Shown here in pieces: positions 44,587-52,193 of a DNA stretch of 64,000 nt (position 1 is its first letter; every line of letters begins with the position of its first letter). The stretch covers positions 17,199 to 81,198 of the forward strand of contig CAZOMY010000010.1 of assembly GCA_964581115.1 (NCBI GenBank), written 5' to 3'. This stretch comes from 2-02-FULL-55-14 sp964581115. GTDB lineage: Bacteria; Bacteroidota; Ignavibacteria; UBA10030. Below the pieces are notes generated by a model that made no database searches, was not told the DNA's origin, and was given only the letters and a program-made list of their open reading frames with translations. The position numbers and the translations under genes are program-made.

Positions 44587-44876
44587 TTGTCGCCGATGAC
44601 CTTCGGTACCTTGAAGAATTCTTCGGTCCGGGCGGGAGCGTTCGCCAAGGCCTGCCCGACCGAAAGCCCGGGCTTCACTTCATCCCGCCGGAGCACGTTC
44701 TCCGTCTCGATGACCTGAGCCAGCGGCGCCACGGACGACGTGTCGAGGGTGTTCAACTGGTCAATATACGCCAGGATCGTGTTGAGCTGGTCCGTGAACT
44801 GCCGCTTCTCGTCATCCGAGAACGACAGCCGGGCCAACGAGGCGATGTGTTCGACATCTTTGAGCGTGACGGACAT
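44583..44876 (-). CDS. gatC: Asp-tRNA(Asn)/Glu-tRNA(Gln) amidotransferase subunit C
   Basis: 97 aa, the normal GatC length. MSVTLKDVEHIASLARLSFSDDE, LNTILAYIDQLNTLDTSSVAPLAQVIE and LRRDEVKPGLSVGQALANAP are diagnostic. GatC joins GatA and GatB to amidate misacylated Glu-tRNA(Gln) or Asp-tRNA(Asn); gatA and gatB are not in this window. It overlaps kdsB by four bases, an unusual partner, so the pairing is probably only transcriptional. Confidence 0.95.
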   Translation of the reverse strand: MSVTLKDVEHIASLARLSFSDDEKRQFTDQLNTILAYIDQLNTLDTSSVAPLAQVIETENVLRRDEVKPGLSVGQALANAPARTEEFFKVPKVIGDK

Positions 44877-44880
44877 GTGG

Positions 44881-44965
44881 ATGAAAGGTGAAAGGTGAGT
44901 GGTGAATGGTGAATGGTAAATGGTAAATGGTAAATGGTAAATGGTGAATGGTGAATGGTGGAAGG
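44881..44965. repeat. Tandem GTGAATG/GTAAATG 7-mer array
   Basis: About ten head-to-tail copies of a 7-bp unit (GTRAATG and close variants, such as GTGAATGGTAAATGG) fill the space upstream of gatC. The array is not CRISPR-like: no spacers and units too short. Slippage could change its length between strains and alter the gatC leader. Confidence 0.9.
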
Positions 44966-44973
44966 TTGTTTCT

Positions 44974-45047
44974 GGCCTCTGACCCCTCGGCTCCGCTCGG
45001 GGCTAGTTTTTGACCTCTGACCGCTGGTCTCTGACCGCTGATCTGTT
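44974..45047. repeat. CCTCTGACC-type repeat that supplies the plsC 3' end
   Basis: Words GGCCTCTGACCCC, GACCTCTGACCGCTG and GTCTCTGACCGCTGATC recur here, with a CCCCTCGGCTCCGCTCGGGG stretch. The last 15 codons of the acyltransferase gene and its TAG (45003-45005) lie inside. A related sequence occurs at 49995-50085. Confidence 0.7.
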
Positions 45048-45773
45048 CACCCTCTCTTCTTTTCCGCTCTGGTCCCGATAGTGCTTTTCAATTTGCGCCC
45101 GCACCTCGGCCATCAGCGCCAGCTCTCCTTCCTTCCCTTCCCGTCCTGCCGTTGTGATCTCAGGAGAAAGTACGATCTCGATCTCGGAGGATCGGATGTT
45201 CAGCGAGCCCTTGCGAAGGATTCCGAACGTGCCGTTGATCGTAACGGGAATGACCGGCACGCCCGACTTCGCGGCCAGCGCGAACGCTCCCCGCTTGAAG
45301 GGCTGTAGCGACCCCGTGGTCGTGCGGGTGCCCTCAGCATAGATCAGCACCGACTTGCCTTCGCGAATCGCCGCCGCCGAACGCTCAAGCGCCGCGTTGG
45401 CCTCCCGGGCGTTTTCACGGTCGATCATGATGTACGGACTGATCGCCAGCATCCAACCCCAGATCGGAACGCGGCTCAGCTCTTTCTTGAACATGATGTG
45501 AACGTCATCGGGGATCGCGTCGAGCGCCGCCATGATGTCGAACATGCTCGCGTGATTCGCCGCGTAGATGTACGTCTGGCCTGGACGCACATACTCGGCC
45601 CCGACGAGCCGCGTTCGAATGCCGCAAATGCGGAGGACGCCTGTGGCCCATCGACGCGCATGCCGGTGGAACCATGAGACGTTCCGATCGATGAGCAGCG
45701 CGACCAAAATGATCAACGACATCAGGAGGGTCCAAAGGGCCGACAAGCCCACTTTGACGGCGGCCGAGATCAT
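45003..45773 (-). CDS. plsC: 1-acyl-sn-glycerol-3-phosphate acyltransferase
   Basis: 256 aa. An N-terminal membrane helix (LSALWTLLMSLIILVALLID) precedes the acyltransferase motifs: I, NHASMFD (the HxxxxD catalytic pair); II, GWMLAISPYIMIDR; III, VLIYAEGTRTTTG (E-G-T-R); and IV, VPVIPVTINGT. It forms phosphatidic acid from lysophosphatidic acid at the inner membrane. The final residues RSAVRDQRSEVKN are encoded by a dispersed intergenic repeat, so the true C-terminus of the ancestral enzyme was probably shorter. The 212 bases upstream (45774-45985) contain nothing recognisable. Confidence 0.93.
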   Translation of the reverse strand: MISAAVKVGLSALWTLLMSLIILVALLIDRNVSWFHRHARRWATGVLRICGIRTRLVGAEYVRPGQTYIYAANHASMFDIMAALDAIPDDVHIMFKKELSRVPIWGWMLAISPYIMIDRENAREANAALERSAAAIREGKSVLIYAEGTRTTTGSLQPFKRGAFALAAKSGVPVIPVTINGTFGILRKGSLNIRSSEIEIVLSPEITTAGREGKEGELALMAEVRAQIEKHYRDQSGKEERVNRSAVRDQRSEVKN

Positions 45774-45985
45774 GATCGACCCGCGGCAGCGATCGCCGGC
45801 AAAGAGATCCGGATTACGGAGAATCGCGACGGAGGGTTGGCAAAAGGGGACGGTGAACCGATGCTGCGGACAACACGAACACTACCGGGCGGTGGGAACC
45901 CGAAGAGCATGCAACATGACGGACAGGGGTGAATGCCGGGATGGTTTATCCAAGATAGCCACCCGCGGGCTCAAAAACAACGGCA

Positions 45986-46939
45986 TCATTCGAGTACGCG
46001 GAGTCGGACGATCGACGCGGTCGAAGCAGAATCCACGCCGGAGATGAAGCGCGTCAATGCCAGGTGTGGCCCCCGCACTTGGACCACTCTCAGAGAGGCC
46101 ACCTGTCGCGAGCGGTCTCCCTCGATCTGGAGAACAGGGAGCACCTGGCCTTCGCGCACGCCATCATCGGTGCCCAGACTGATGAAGGCATCGTTCCCCT
46201 CGATGAACACGATCTTTCCTTCGACCACCCGCTCGCGAAAGTCGATGGTAAGGGAGTCCGACCAGCCCCTTTCGCTGTCCCCCCGGACGCGGTGGGAGGC
46301 CAGACCCGGGATCCTTTCAAGCAGTTCGTCGGAGAACCTTCGGGCCGCTTCCAGGCAGGCCTGACCGATGACGGTGCGGGTGAATTCCTCGCTTCCGAAC
46401 CGGATCGCATTCAGGTCGCGGAATTCCACCGTTCGTTGAGTCGGCTTTCCCAGGAGCGTCCAAGCCAGCGACCGGTCGGCGAATTCACCGCTCGTTTCGC
46501 CGCGCGCCACAACCAGCAGGTCCCCCGAGCGTTCAAGCCGATCCAGATCGATCACTTCGTATGCGACGCTAACCTCACCCTTGAACGCCTCATAGCCGCC
46601 GACGGCCGGCTGACCCGTTACGAACCGGCTGACGTCGAATACTTCGACACTGCCCCCGACGAGGTATTTCACGCCGAATCTTTGTCGAATCTGCCGCCAG
46701 AATTTGACGTCGTCCCACGACGGCATCGGGCGCAGGTCTTCGCGAAATGCTCCGACGACGGAGACCGAGACTACCGAGAGACGCTGTTCGGCCCTGAGAA
46801 AGGCGCCCAGGTAGCGCGGCATCTCGATCGCCGGGTCCCACGATCCCTCGAAATCGCTGTGGTTCTCGAACCGAATGAACGCGACCCCGCGTGTTTGCGA
46901 CGAAGCCTCTGCGGCGAGCAGAAGGAGAAGGACCACCAT
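45986..46939 (-). CDS. Exported CsgG/LpoB-like envelope protein, unassigned
   Basis: 317 aa from the ATG at 46937-46939, which opens a signal peptide (MVVLLLLLAAEASSQ); the upstream frame is low-complexity. The first mature strand GVAFIRFENHSD and following FLRAEQRLSVVSVS, RFGVKYLVGGSVEVFDVSRF and YEVIDLDRLERSGDLLVVAR resemble the nucleotide-binding-like fold of CsgG, LpoB and related proteins that sense or form envelope assemblies. A C-terminal beta domain (GKIVFIEGNDAFISLGTDDGVREGQ) is like the FlgT C-terminal domain. No lipobox is present. Function unknown; it is the last gene of a probable UbiA-NamZ transcription unit. Confidence 0.65.
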   Translation of the reverse strand: MVVLLLLLAAEASSQTRGVAFIRFENHSDFEGSWDPAIEMPRYLGAFLRAEQRLSVVSVSVVGAFREDLRPMPSWDDVKFWRQIRQRFGVKYLVGGSVEVFDVSRFVTGQPAVGGYEAFKGEVSVAYEVIDLDRLERSGDLLVVARGETSGEFADRSLAWTLLGKPTQRTVEFRDLNAIRFGSEEFTRTVIGQACLEAARRFSDELLERIPGLASHRVRGDSERGWSDSLTIDFRERVVEGKIVFIEGNDAFISLGTDDGVREGQVLPVLQIEGDRSRQVASLRVVQVRGPHLALTRFISGVDSASTASIVRLRVLE

Positions 46940-47089
46940 ACGAATGGTGCGAACTCCCCTCCCCCCCCTCGAATCAAGAGAGTGTTTTGAAGAGAAAGGA
47001 ACCCCGCGAGCTCCAAAGGCGCGATCAGGTTCGACGATGTGATGATGGTTCATTTCACTCGGATCAATGCAACAGCCGTAACGGACGAC

Positions 47090-47165
47090 CGCACGAATTC
47101 CTTGACTCCACTCCTCGGTTCCTCCACTACCCTATTCCTCCATGACTCCGCTACTCCATCCGCCG
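47090..47165. repeat. Purine/pyrimidine-biased GGAGTAGCGGAGT-type repeat
   Basis: On the minus strand GGAG, GGAGT and TGGAGGAA words alternate (TGGAGTAGCGGAGTCATGG, GTGGAGGAACCGAGGAG). It fills much of the 245-base space 46940-47184 between two genes; the rest shows nothing. Confidence 0.55.
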
Positions 47166-47184
47166 AGCTCCTACCCTCCCGATC

Positions 47185-48435
47185 TCAATCGTACAACAGA
47201 TATCGCTCCCGCTTGATCATGAAGGGAGCCCGGGCCTGATCGAGGCGGCTGACGATCTCATCGGGCTCCATGCCGGCGGCCAGCCAGCGGCGCACATCGT
47301 AGGTACCGACGACCTTGTCAAACATCTGTAATCGCTCGGGCTTTGCGCGTTCGAAGATGTTCCAGTTCGGGTAGACTCGAAGCAGCGCCGACAGAATGTG
47401 CAACTGCACCTGCGTCATATCAAGGCGCGCGCGGTCATGCACATGCACCTGGACGCCTTCATACCGGATGCCGCTGGTGTCAAAATAGAAAGGCTTGTAC
47501 CACATCGGCCGGAAGACGACGCCCGACAGGTTCTTCGAGTTAAGGTATGCGGCCAACTCTCCCCCCTTGACCCATGGGGCGCCGATCAGTTCGAACGGCA
47601 GCGTGTATCCGACACCCTGATTGGCCGTTCCGAGCTCTCCCAGCAGACCGGTCAGGACGTAGTGGATGGTCGTGTGTGCGTGCGGAACATGGGGTGACGT
47701 CGGCACCCACTCGAGGCCCGTGTCATCCCACCACATCGATCGCTTCCATCCATCCATCTTCACCACCGTCAGGCTACACTTTCGCCCTCCGTTCAGCCAC
47801 CCCTCGCCGTTGACCATCTCGGCCATCTCGCCGGCCGTCATTCCATATACATACGGCACCGGATACGCTCCCACGAACGACTTGTGCTTTGGCTCGAGCA
47901 TCGGACCGGTGACGATGAGCCCCGTCAGCGGATCGGGACGGTCGAGAACGACGAATGCGATGCCAGCTTCGGCCGCCGCTTCCATCGCCAACCCCATCGT
48001 CGAAATGTACGTGTATGAACGAACGCCGATATCCTGGATGTCATAGACGAGGACGTCGATCCCCTTCAGCATCTCGGGCGTCGGCTTCCGCGTCTTTCCG
48101 TAGAGACTGTAGACCGGCAATCCGGTCGCGCGGTCATTGTAGAATTCGACATACTTGCCGGCCTCGACGTCGCCGCGGACGCCGTGCTCCGGACCGAACA
48201 GCGCCACGAGTTGGACCCCCGGAGCGTTGTAGAGGATGTCGATCGTCGACGTCATGTCGTACGAGATGCCGGTGGGATTCGTGATGAGCCCCACCCGCTT
48301 GCCGCGAAGGAGGTCGAAATTGCGCTCGCGGAGTACGTCGATCCCCGGCTTGACGGGCGGTTCGGCGGGTACTTCGGCCAGCAACGGCAGGTCGTACGCC
48401 GCTAAGCACCAGAACAGCAGGAGCATGGTTCGCAT
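47185..48435 (-). CDS. DUF1343 / NamZ-type exo-beta-N-acetylmuramidase
   Basis: 416 aa with a signal peptide (MRTMLLLFWCLAAYDLPLLAE). The family signature is present throughout: GIDVLRERNFDLLRGKRVGL, TNPTGISYDMTSTID, LVALFGPEHGVRGDVEAG, VYDIQDIGVRSYTYISTMG, VLDRPDPLTGLIVTGPMLE and ANQGVGYTLPFELIGAPW. NamZ (GH171, formerly DUF1343) removes MurNAc from the non-reducing ends of peptidoglycan fragments, a step of wall recycling. The single base between its start and the preceding stop shows tight co-transcription with the membrane protein at 48437. Confidence 0.88.
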   Translation of the reverse strand: MRTMLLLFWCLAAYDLPLLAEVPAEPPVKPGIDVLRERNFDLLRGKRVGLITNPTGISYDMTSTIDILYNAPGVQLVALFGPEHGVRGDVEAGKYVEFYNDRATGLPVYSLYGKTRKPTPEMLKGIDVLVYDIQDIGVRSYTYISTMGLAMEAAAEAGIAFVVLDRPDPLTGLIVTGPMLEPKHKSFVGAYPVPYVYGMTAGEMAEMVNGEGWLNGGRKCSLTVVKMDGWKRSMWWDDTGLEWVPTSPHVPHAHTTIHYVLTGLLGELGTANQGVGYTLPFELIGAPWVKGGELAAYLNSKNLSGVVFRPMWYKPFYFDTSGIRYEGVQVHVHDRARLDMTQVQLHILSALLRVYPNWNIFERAKPERLQMFDKVVGTYDVRRWLAAGMEPDEIVSRLDQARAPFMIKRERYLLYD

Positions 48436-48436
48436 G

Positions 48437-49075
48437 TCAGGCCCCTTTCTCGTTCTGCGCCCGCGCAGCCGAGAATTCGATGGCGACGAACAGGCCGATG
48501 ATCACGAAGGCGGTGATCCAGCCCAGAATCGACGTCGGACCTTCGAAGATGAGGAGGAGAATGAAGATGAGGAACGCCAGTCGAGAGGCGCGAAGCACGT
48601 CTTTCATGGTCTCAGCCCTTGAGGTTGATGCCTTAGGGACAGCAGAGAGGACCGGTCCACCTTCCACAAATGGCAATGGCCGGCCGTCCACTTCCCAATT
48701 CTTGATCCGGGACAGGTCGCTACACAACGTCAGAAAGCGGGCAAATGATTCCTCGTCGGCCTGCAGGTACGACTGCACGAAACGGTCGCGCGGTCCGGTC
48801 GGAGCTCTCTCGAGAACGGTCCGGAGCAACGTCATCGTCCGTTCGACGCCCGCCTGGAATTCTGTTGCCATCTGGTCGAATCCCCCGGCCCCGCGGCCGA
48901 TGCGCCGCATCACCTCTTGTGAACGAACGAGGAACTTGGCGTGAAAGCAAGCATCGAGGAACGGCTGCGCCATCCCCTCGGAAGCCCGTTGCAGGAGAAG
49001 CGTCAGTGCCTCACGGTCCGAGAGAGGTCCTTTGCCGTCGGTCTCGAGAGCGGTCAAGAGATCAGGTATCGTCAT
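48437..49075 (-). CDS. Unknown protein with helical N-terminal domain and C-terminal membrane hairpin
   Basis: 212 aa. Residues 1-155 are soluble and mainly helical (REALTLLLQRASEGMAQPFL, RTVLERAPTGPRDRFVQ); residues 163-203 hold two hydrophobic segments (AFLIFILLLIFEG and GWITAFVIIGLFVAIEF). There is no signal peptide, so the soluble part should face the cytoplasm. No family is recognised. The ATG overlaps the stop of the UbiA gene by four bases and the NamZ-like gene starts one base after the stop, so it belongs to that unit. Confidence 0.65.
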   Translation of the reverse strand: MTIPDLLTALETDGKGPLSDREALTLLLQRASEGMAQPFLDACFHAKFLVRSQEVMRRIGRGAGGFDQMATEFQAGVERTMTLLRTVLERAPTGPRDRFVQSYLQADEESFARFLTLCSDLSRIKNWEVDGRPLPFVEGGPVLSAVPKASTSRAETMKDVLRASRLAFLIFILLLIFEGPTSILGWITAFVIIGLFVAIEFSAARAQNEKGA

Positions 49076-49923
49076 AAAGAGATGCGCAATGCAATGAAAA
49101 CGAGCACAGCGAACGTTCCGCTCAGATAGATCGCACGTATCGCGTTTCGGGGTCGCGCCGTCGTCGGGTCGAGCAGGCGGACGGTCGAAGCAAGGATGGC
49201 GACGTCCATCACGCCGATCGCGACGAGATAGACGGGGTCAAGACGCCCGATCAGGAACGGCGCAAGACTCAGGACGACGAGCGATCCGAAGATCGCTGCG
49301 CTGACGTACATCGCTGCAGCGCGTCCATGCACGATCGCCAACGATCGGGAGCCGATCAAACGGTCCCCCTCGGCGTCCATCGCGTCGGCGGCGATCTCTT
49401 CACCCAGATCGAGCAGGAAGGCGATCGCACCGAACCACCAGACGAGCCATTCGTCCGTCCGCCCAACCGAGATCCCGCCGAAGACAAACGTCACCCCGAC
49501 GGAGAATGCGACCATGAGGTTCCCTGCGAGCCCTGAACGCTTGAACCGCCAGTTGTAGAGGATGCCGATCACCCAGACAACGAAGGCGAAGCCGAGGGCA
49601 ACGGGCGACAGCACCGCGCTCAGTGCCAGACCTGACGCAGCGACGACCAGCGACAACACGATCGCCTGACGGGGTGTGACGGCGCCGGACGGCAACGGCC
49701 GATGCGGGGCGTTCACCCGGTCGACCTCCAGATCGAAAACGTCGTTCAGGATCAAAGCCGTCGCTGAGATACAAAAGATGCTCGCGAACCCGAGCGCGAC
49801 CGTGGTCCATCTCGGCAACTCACCGAGAGCCAGGATCTGTCCCAGCACCACGCACAGCCCCGCCGTGAGCGGCAACTCCAACCTGAACAGCCGGAACATC
49901 CCTTCGATCGATGCTCGGATCAT
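49072..49923 (-). CDS. UbiA-family prenyltransferase, geranylgeranylglycerol-phosphate-synthase-like
   Basis: 283 aa with eight to nine transmembrane helices. The first Asp-rich motif is NDVFDLEVDRVNAPHRPLPSG (N-D-x-x-D-x-x-x-D) and the second is DLGEEIAADAMDAEGD, the pattern of the UbiA branch that contains archaeal-type digeranylgeranylglyceryl phosphate synthase and its FCB relatives. Substrates are a polyprenyl diphosphate and an acceptor that the motifs do not define; menaquinone (MenA) or heme O (CtaB) enzymes have different second motifs. It leads a unit with an unknown membrane protein, NamZ-like and CsgG-like genes. Confidence 0.82.
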   Translation of the reverse strand: MIRASIEGMFRLFRLELPLTAGLCVVLGQILALGELPRWTTVALGFASIFCISATALILNDVFDLEVDRVNAPHRPLPSGAVTPRQAIVLSLVVAASGLALSAVLSPVALGFAFVVWVIGILYNWRFKRSGLAGNLMVAFSVGVTFVFGGISVGRTDEWLVWWFGAIAFLLDLGEEIAADAMDAEGDRLIGSRSLAIVHGRAAAMYVSAAIFGSLVVLSLAPFLIGRLDPVYLVAIGVMDVAILASTVRLLDPTTARPRNAIRAIYLSGTFAVLVFIALRISL

Positions 49924-49994
49924 GATGCGAAGATCTGATCGACGGCCACTGACCTCTCGCTTTCCCCGGCAGTGTCGTGTCGAGTCCTTCCGAT

Positions 49995-50085
49995 GATCAC
50001 TGACCCCTCCACTCGCTTCGCTCGCTCGGGGTCGCTCGGGGCATGCCGCTGATCACTGATAACCGATCACTGACAACCGACTCTC
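49995..50085. repeat. GATCACTGACC / CGCTCGGGG repeat tract
   Basis: GATCACTGACCCCT, GCTGATCACTGATAACC and CCGATCACTGACAACC are tandem variants, with CTCGCTTCGCTCGCTCGGGG in between. The CCCCTC...CGCTCGGGG part resembles 44981-45002, linking the two tracts. Confidence 0.7.
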
Positions 50086-50091
50086 TCTTCC

Positions 50092-50676
50092 TCAATCCTT
50101 CATCGCCCAGACCCTGAGGAGTCGCTCGAGATCCTCCTCCGCAATCTTTGGCATCTCGTATGCCCCCGCCTTCATCCTTTGTCGCGCCGCTTCGAACAAC
50201 GACACGGCACAGGCGACGGAGACATTCAGACTCTGGATCATCCCGAACATCGGGATCATGACCGATCCATCGGCCTCAGATGCCGCTTCGTCGGAGACGC
50301 CCCGATGTTCGTTACCGAACACGAAGGCGGTGGGTCGGGTCAGGTCGAGGTCGTAGAGCGACCGGGCCTGCGAGTCGAGCCGGGTGGCATAGACGGCGAA
50401 TCCTTCGGACCTCAGGCGAGCGTAACATTCGGCGACCGAGCGGTGCGAGGTGCGCTCCACCCACTTGCGGGCGCTGGCCGAACTTTTGGCCCCGATATCG
50501 GGGAACGACTCATGCGTATAGACCAGATGCACGCCCAGGACCCCCACAGCGTCGCACGAGCGGAGCATCGCGCTGACGTTGTGCGGGTCGTGGATGTTCT
50601 CCATGACGACGGTCAGGTCGGGCTGTCGACGCCTCAAGGCCGCGCGCAGCTTCGCAAGGCGCTCGTCGGTCCTCAT
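50092..50676 (-). CDS. TrmH-like SPOUT tRNA/rRNA 2'-O-methyltransferase
   Basis: 194 aa from the ATG at 50674-50676; the longer open frame upstream overlaps the transporter gene. SPOUT motifs are clear: ENIHDPHNVSAMLRSCDAVG near 26-45 (motif 1), AFVFGNEHRGVSDEA (motif 2) and IPMFGMIQSLNVSVACAVSL (motif 3, the trefoil knot). The C-terminal helix region resembles TrmH, which methylates Gm18 in tRNA, more than RlmB. It overlaps the EamA transporter gene by four bases. Confidence 0.88.
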   Translation of the reverse strand: MRTDERLAKLRAALRRRQPDLTVVMENIHDPHNVSAMLRSCDAVGVLGVHLVYTHESFPDIGAKSSASARKWVERTSHRSVAECYARLRSEGFAVYATRLDSQARSLYDLDLTRPTAFVFGNEHRGVSDEAASEADGSVMIPMFGMIQSLNVSVACAVSLFEAARQRMKAGAYEMPKIAEEDLERLLRVWAMKD

Positions 50677-51608
50677 GCGTGCTCCTCGGGGATCTCGGCC
50701 CCGCTGCCGCGAAGCTGGAGGACCAGAACGGCTGAGAGGATCAGCACTCCGCCAAACACCTGAGTCGCCGAGACCGTCTCGCCCACCATGATCCACGCCG
50801 CGACGATCGCCACGATCGGCTCGAGCGTTCCAACGATACCGACGGCCGAGGCCTCCAAGCGATGCAGGCTGTATGCGAAAAAGCTGTATGGAAGCAGGAC
50901 CGATAGGCACGAGAATAGGAGAAAGACAAGCCAGTCGTACGGTGTGTAACCCTCGGCGGCGAGCACCCACGGGGGCTGGACCAGCAGCCAGAAGACCGTC
51001 GCGACACCGAACAGATACGTCAGCACCGTCCATTGTGAATATCGTGCGAGGAGCCGCTTGCTGCCGACAATCATCACGGCAAAGCAAACGGCCGAGCCCG
51101 GACCGCTCACGATCGACCATCCGGGAAGCGCGAGCGTTGCTCCCTCGCCTTTGACGGCAAGGTAGCAACCGACCAGGGCGAGCGCGAGCGCTCCGACCTT
51201 CAGGATGGAGCCCTGCTCCTCCTTTCGGACAAGGACCATGTAGAGCATGACGAGCGCCGGCGCCGTGTATTGAATGAGGATGGCCGCGGCGACGCTGGCT
51301 TCGCTGACCGTCAAGTAGTAGGTGTAGTTCGTCATAGCGACGCCGACGATCCCCAGCGCGATGAAGCGCGGGAGGTCACGACGTTGGATGCGGAAGACGC
51401 GACGATCGCGCCACACGAACCAGGCTGAGAGCAGGAGGAACGCGAAGGTCGGCCGCATCTGCGTGATGATGAGCGGCGTGTACTCGCGCTGGAACAGGAA
51501 CTTGGCAAGACCTGCGGAACTGCCCCAGAGCGCGACGGCAACGATCATGGCCAACGTGCCGGAAAGCGCGTTCCGACGAACGTCAATTGCGGGAACGGTC
51601 GATGTCAT
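50673..51608 (-). CDS. EamA-family (DMT) transporter
   Basis: 311 aa with ten predicted transmembrane helices in two EamA repeats: ALWGSSAGLAKFLFQREYTPL ... QYTAPALVMLYMVLVRKEE and GSAVCFAVMIVGSKRLLARY ... LEPIVAIVAAWIMVGETVSATQ, each ending in the typical P-V/I-x-A motif. Members export amino acids, nucleotides or other metabolites; the substrate is not readable. The start lies 26 bases inside the preceding TPR-like gene and the end overlaps trmH by four, so the three are one unit. Confidence 0.88.
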   Translation of the reverse strand: MTSTVPAIDVRRNALSGTLAMIVAVALWGSSAGLAKFLFQREYTPLIITQMRPTFAFLLLSAWFVWRDRRVFRIQRRDLPRFIALGIVGVAMTNYTYYLTVSEASVAAAILIQYTAPALVMLYMVLVRKEEQGSILKVGALALALVGCYLAVKGEGATLALPGWSIVSGPGSAVCFAVMIVGSKRLLARYSQWTVLTYLFGVATVFWLLVQPPWVLAAEGYTPYDWLVFLLFSCLSVLLPYSFFAYSLHRLEASAVGIVGTLEPIVAIVAAWIMVGETVSATQVFGGVLILSAVLVLQLRGSGAEIPEEHA

Positions 51609-52116
51609 CCGCGAGCGTGCGGTAGTAGCGCGCCTGCTCCTCGTCGCCCGTCATTTCACAGAGATAGGCCAGACGCAACAGGACAACCTTTTTGTTCCCG
51701 ACGACGGGAAGGCCTGAGCGCAGGAACGACAAGAGCTGTTCGACGGGAGGAATGTTGAGGTCGGGTTCATAGCAATCGGCGGCATTGACGTACGGCTCGA
51801 CCTCCTCCGGCTTCGTCTCCGCCGCCTTGCGGTAGTAATGCAGGGCCAGCTCGAAATTGTCGTATGCTGAATACGTCACCTCAAAGACGCTGGCCAACCA
51901 TAGGAAGACATCATAAGCGAGGTCGGCGTGCTCCTTGGCCAACCGCTCGCCGAACAATCGTACTTCGTCGGGCGAGAGGGCGTTGTTCCAGAACAGCAGA
52001 CGGTAGAGCTCAAGGTCCTTCACGCCGGCTTGAAGCGCCTCCTCAAAGGCGTCAAAGATGACGTTGAAGTCATCCGACGTGGAAAAGATCGAACGAAGTT
52101 CCTCGAGTGAGCGCAA
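51583..52116 (-). CDS. TPR-like cytoplasmic protein of unknown function (TTG start)
   Basis: 177 aa from a TTG at 52114-52116, preceded by AAGGA at a 7-base distance. The sequence is helical, with TPR-like elements (FEVTYSAYDNFELALHYYRKAAETKPEE, YVNAADCY, AYLCEMTGDEEQARYYRTLA). No signal peptide or membrane segment. It could be a scaffold or adaptor. The stop lies inside the EamA transporter start region. Confidence 0.7.
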   Translation of the reverse strand: MRSLEELRSIFSTSDDFNVIFDAFEEALQAGVKDLELYRLLFWNNALSPDEVRLFGERLAKEHADLAYDVFLWLASVFEVTYSAYDNFELALHYYRKAAETKPEEVEPYVNAADCYEPDLNIPPVEQLLSFLRSGLPVVGNKKVVLLRLAYLCEMTGDEEQARYYRTLADDIDRSRN

Positions 52117-52193
52117 GGCGACGTCCTTGGTCGGCGGCGTGTGGCCACAACGTAGCCACTACAGGCCGCAGTTGCAATGCGGCCCGAGGACCG

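Noticed and set aside
44881..44965. CRISPR-like array
   Set aside because: Units are 7 bp head-to-tail with no spacers and no cas gene.
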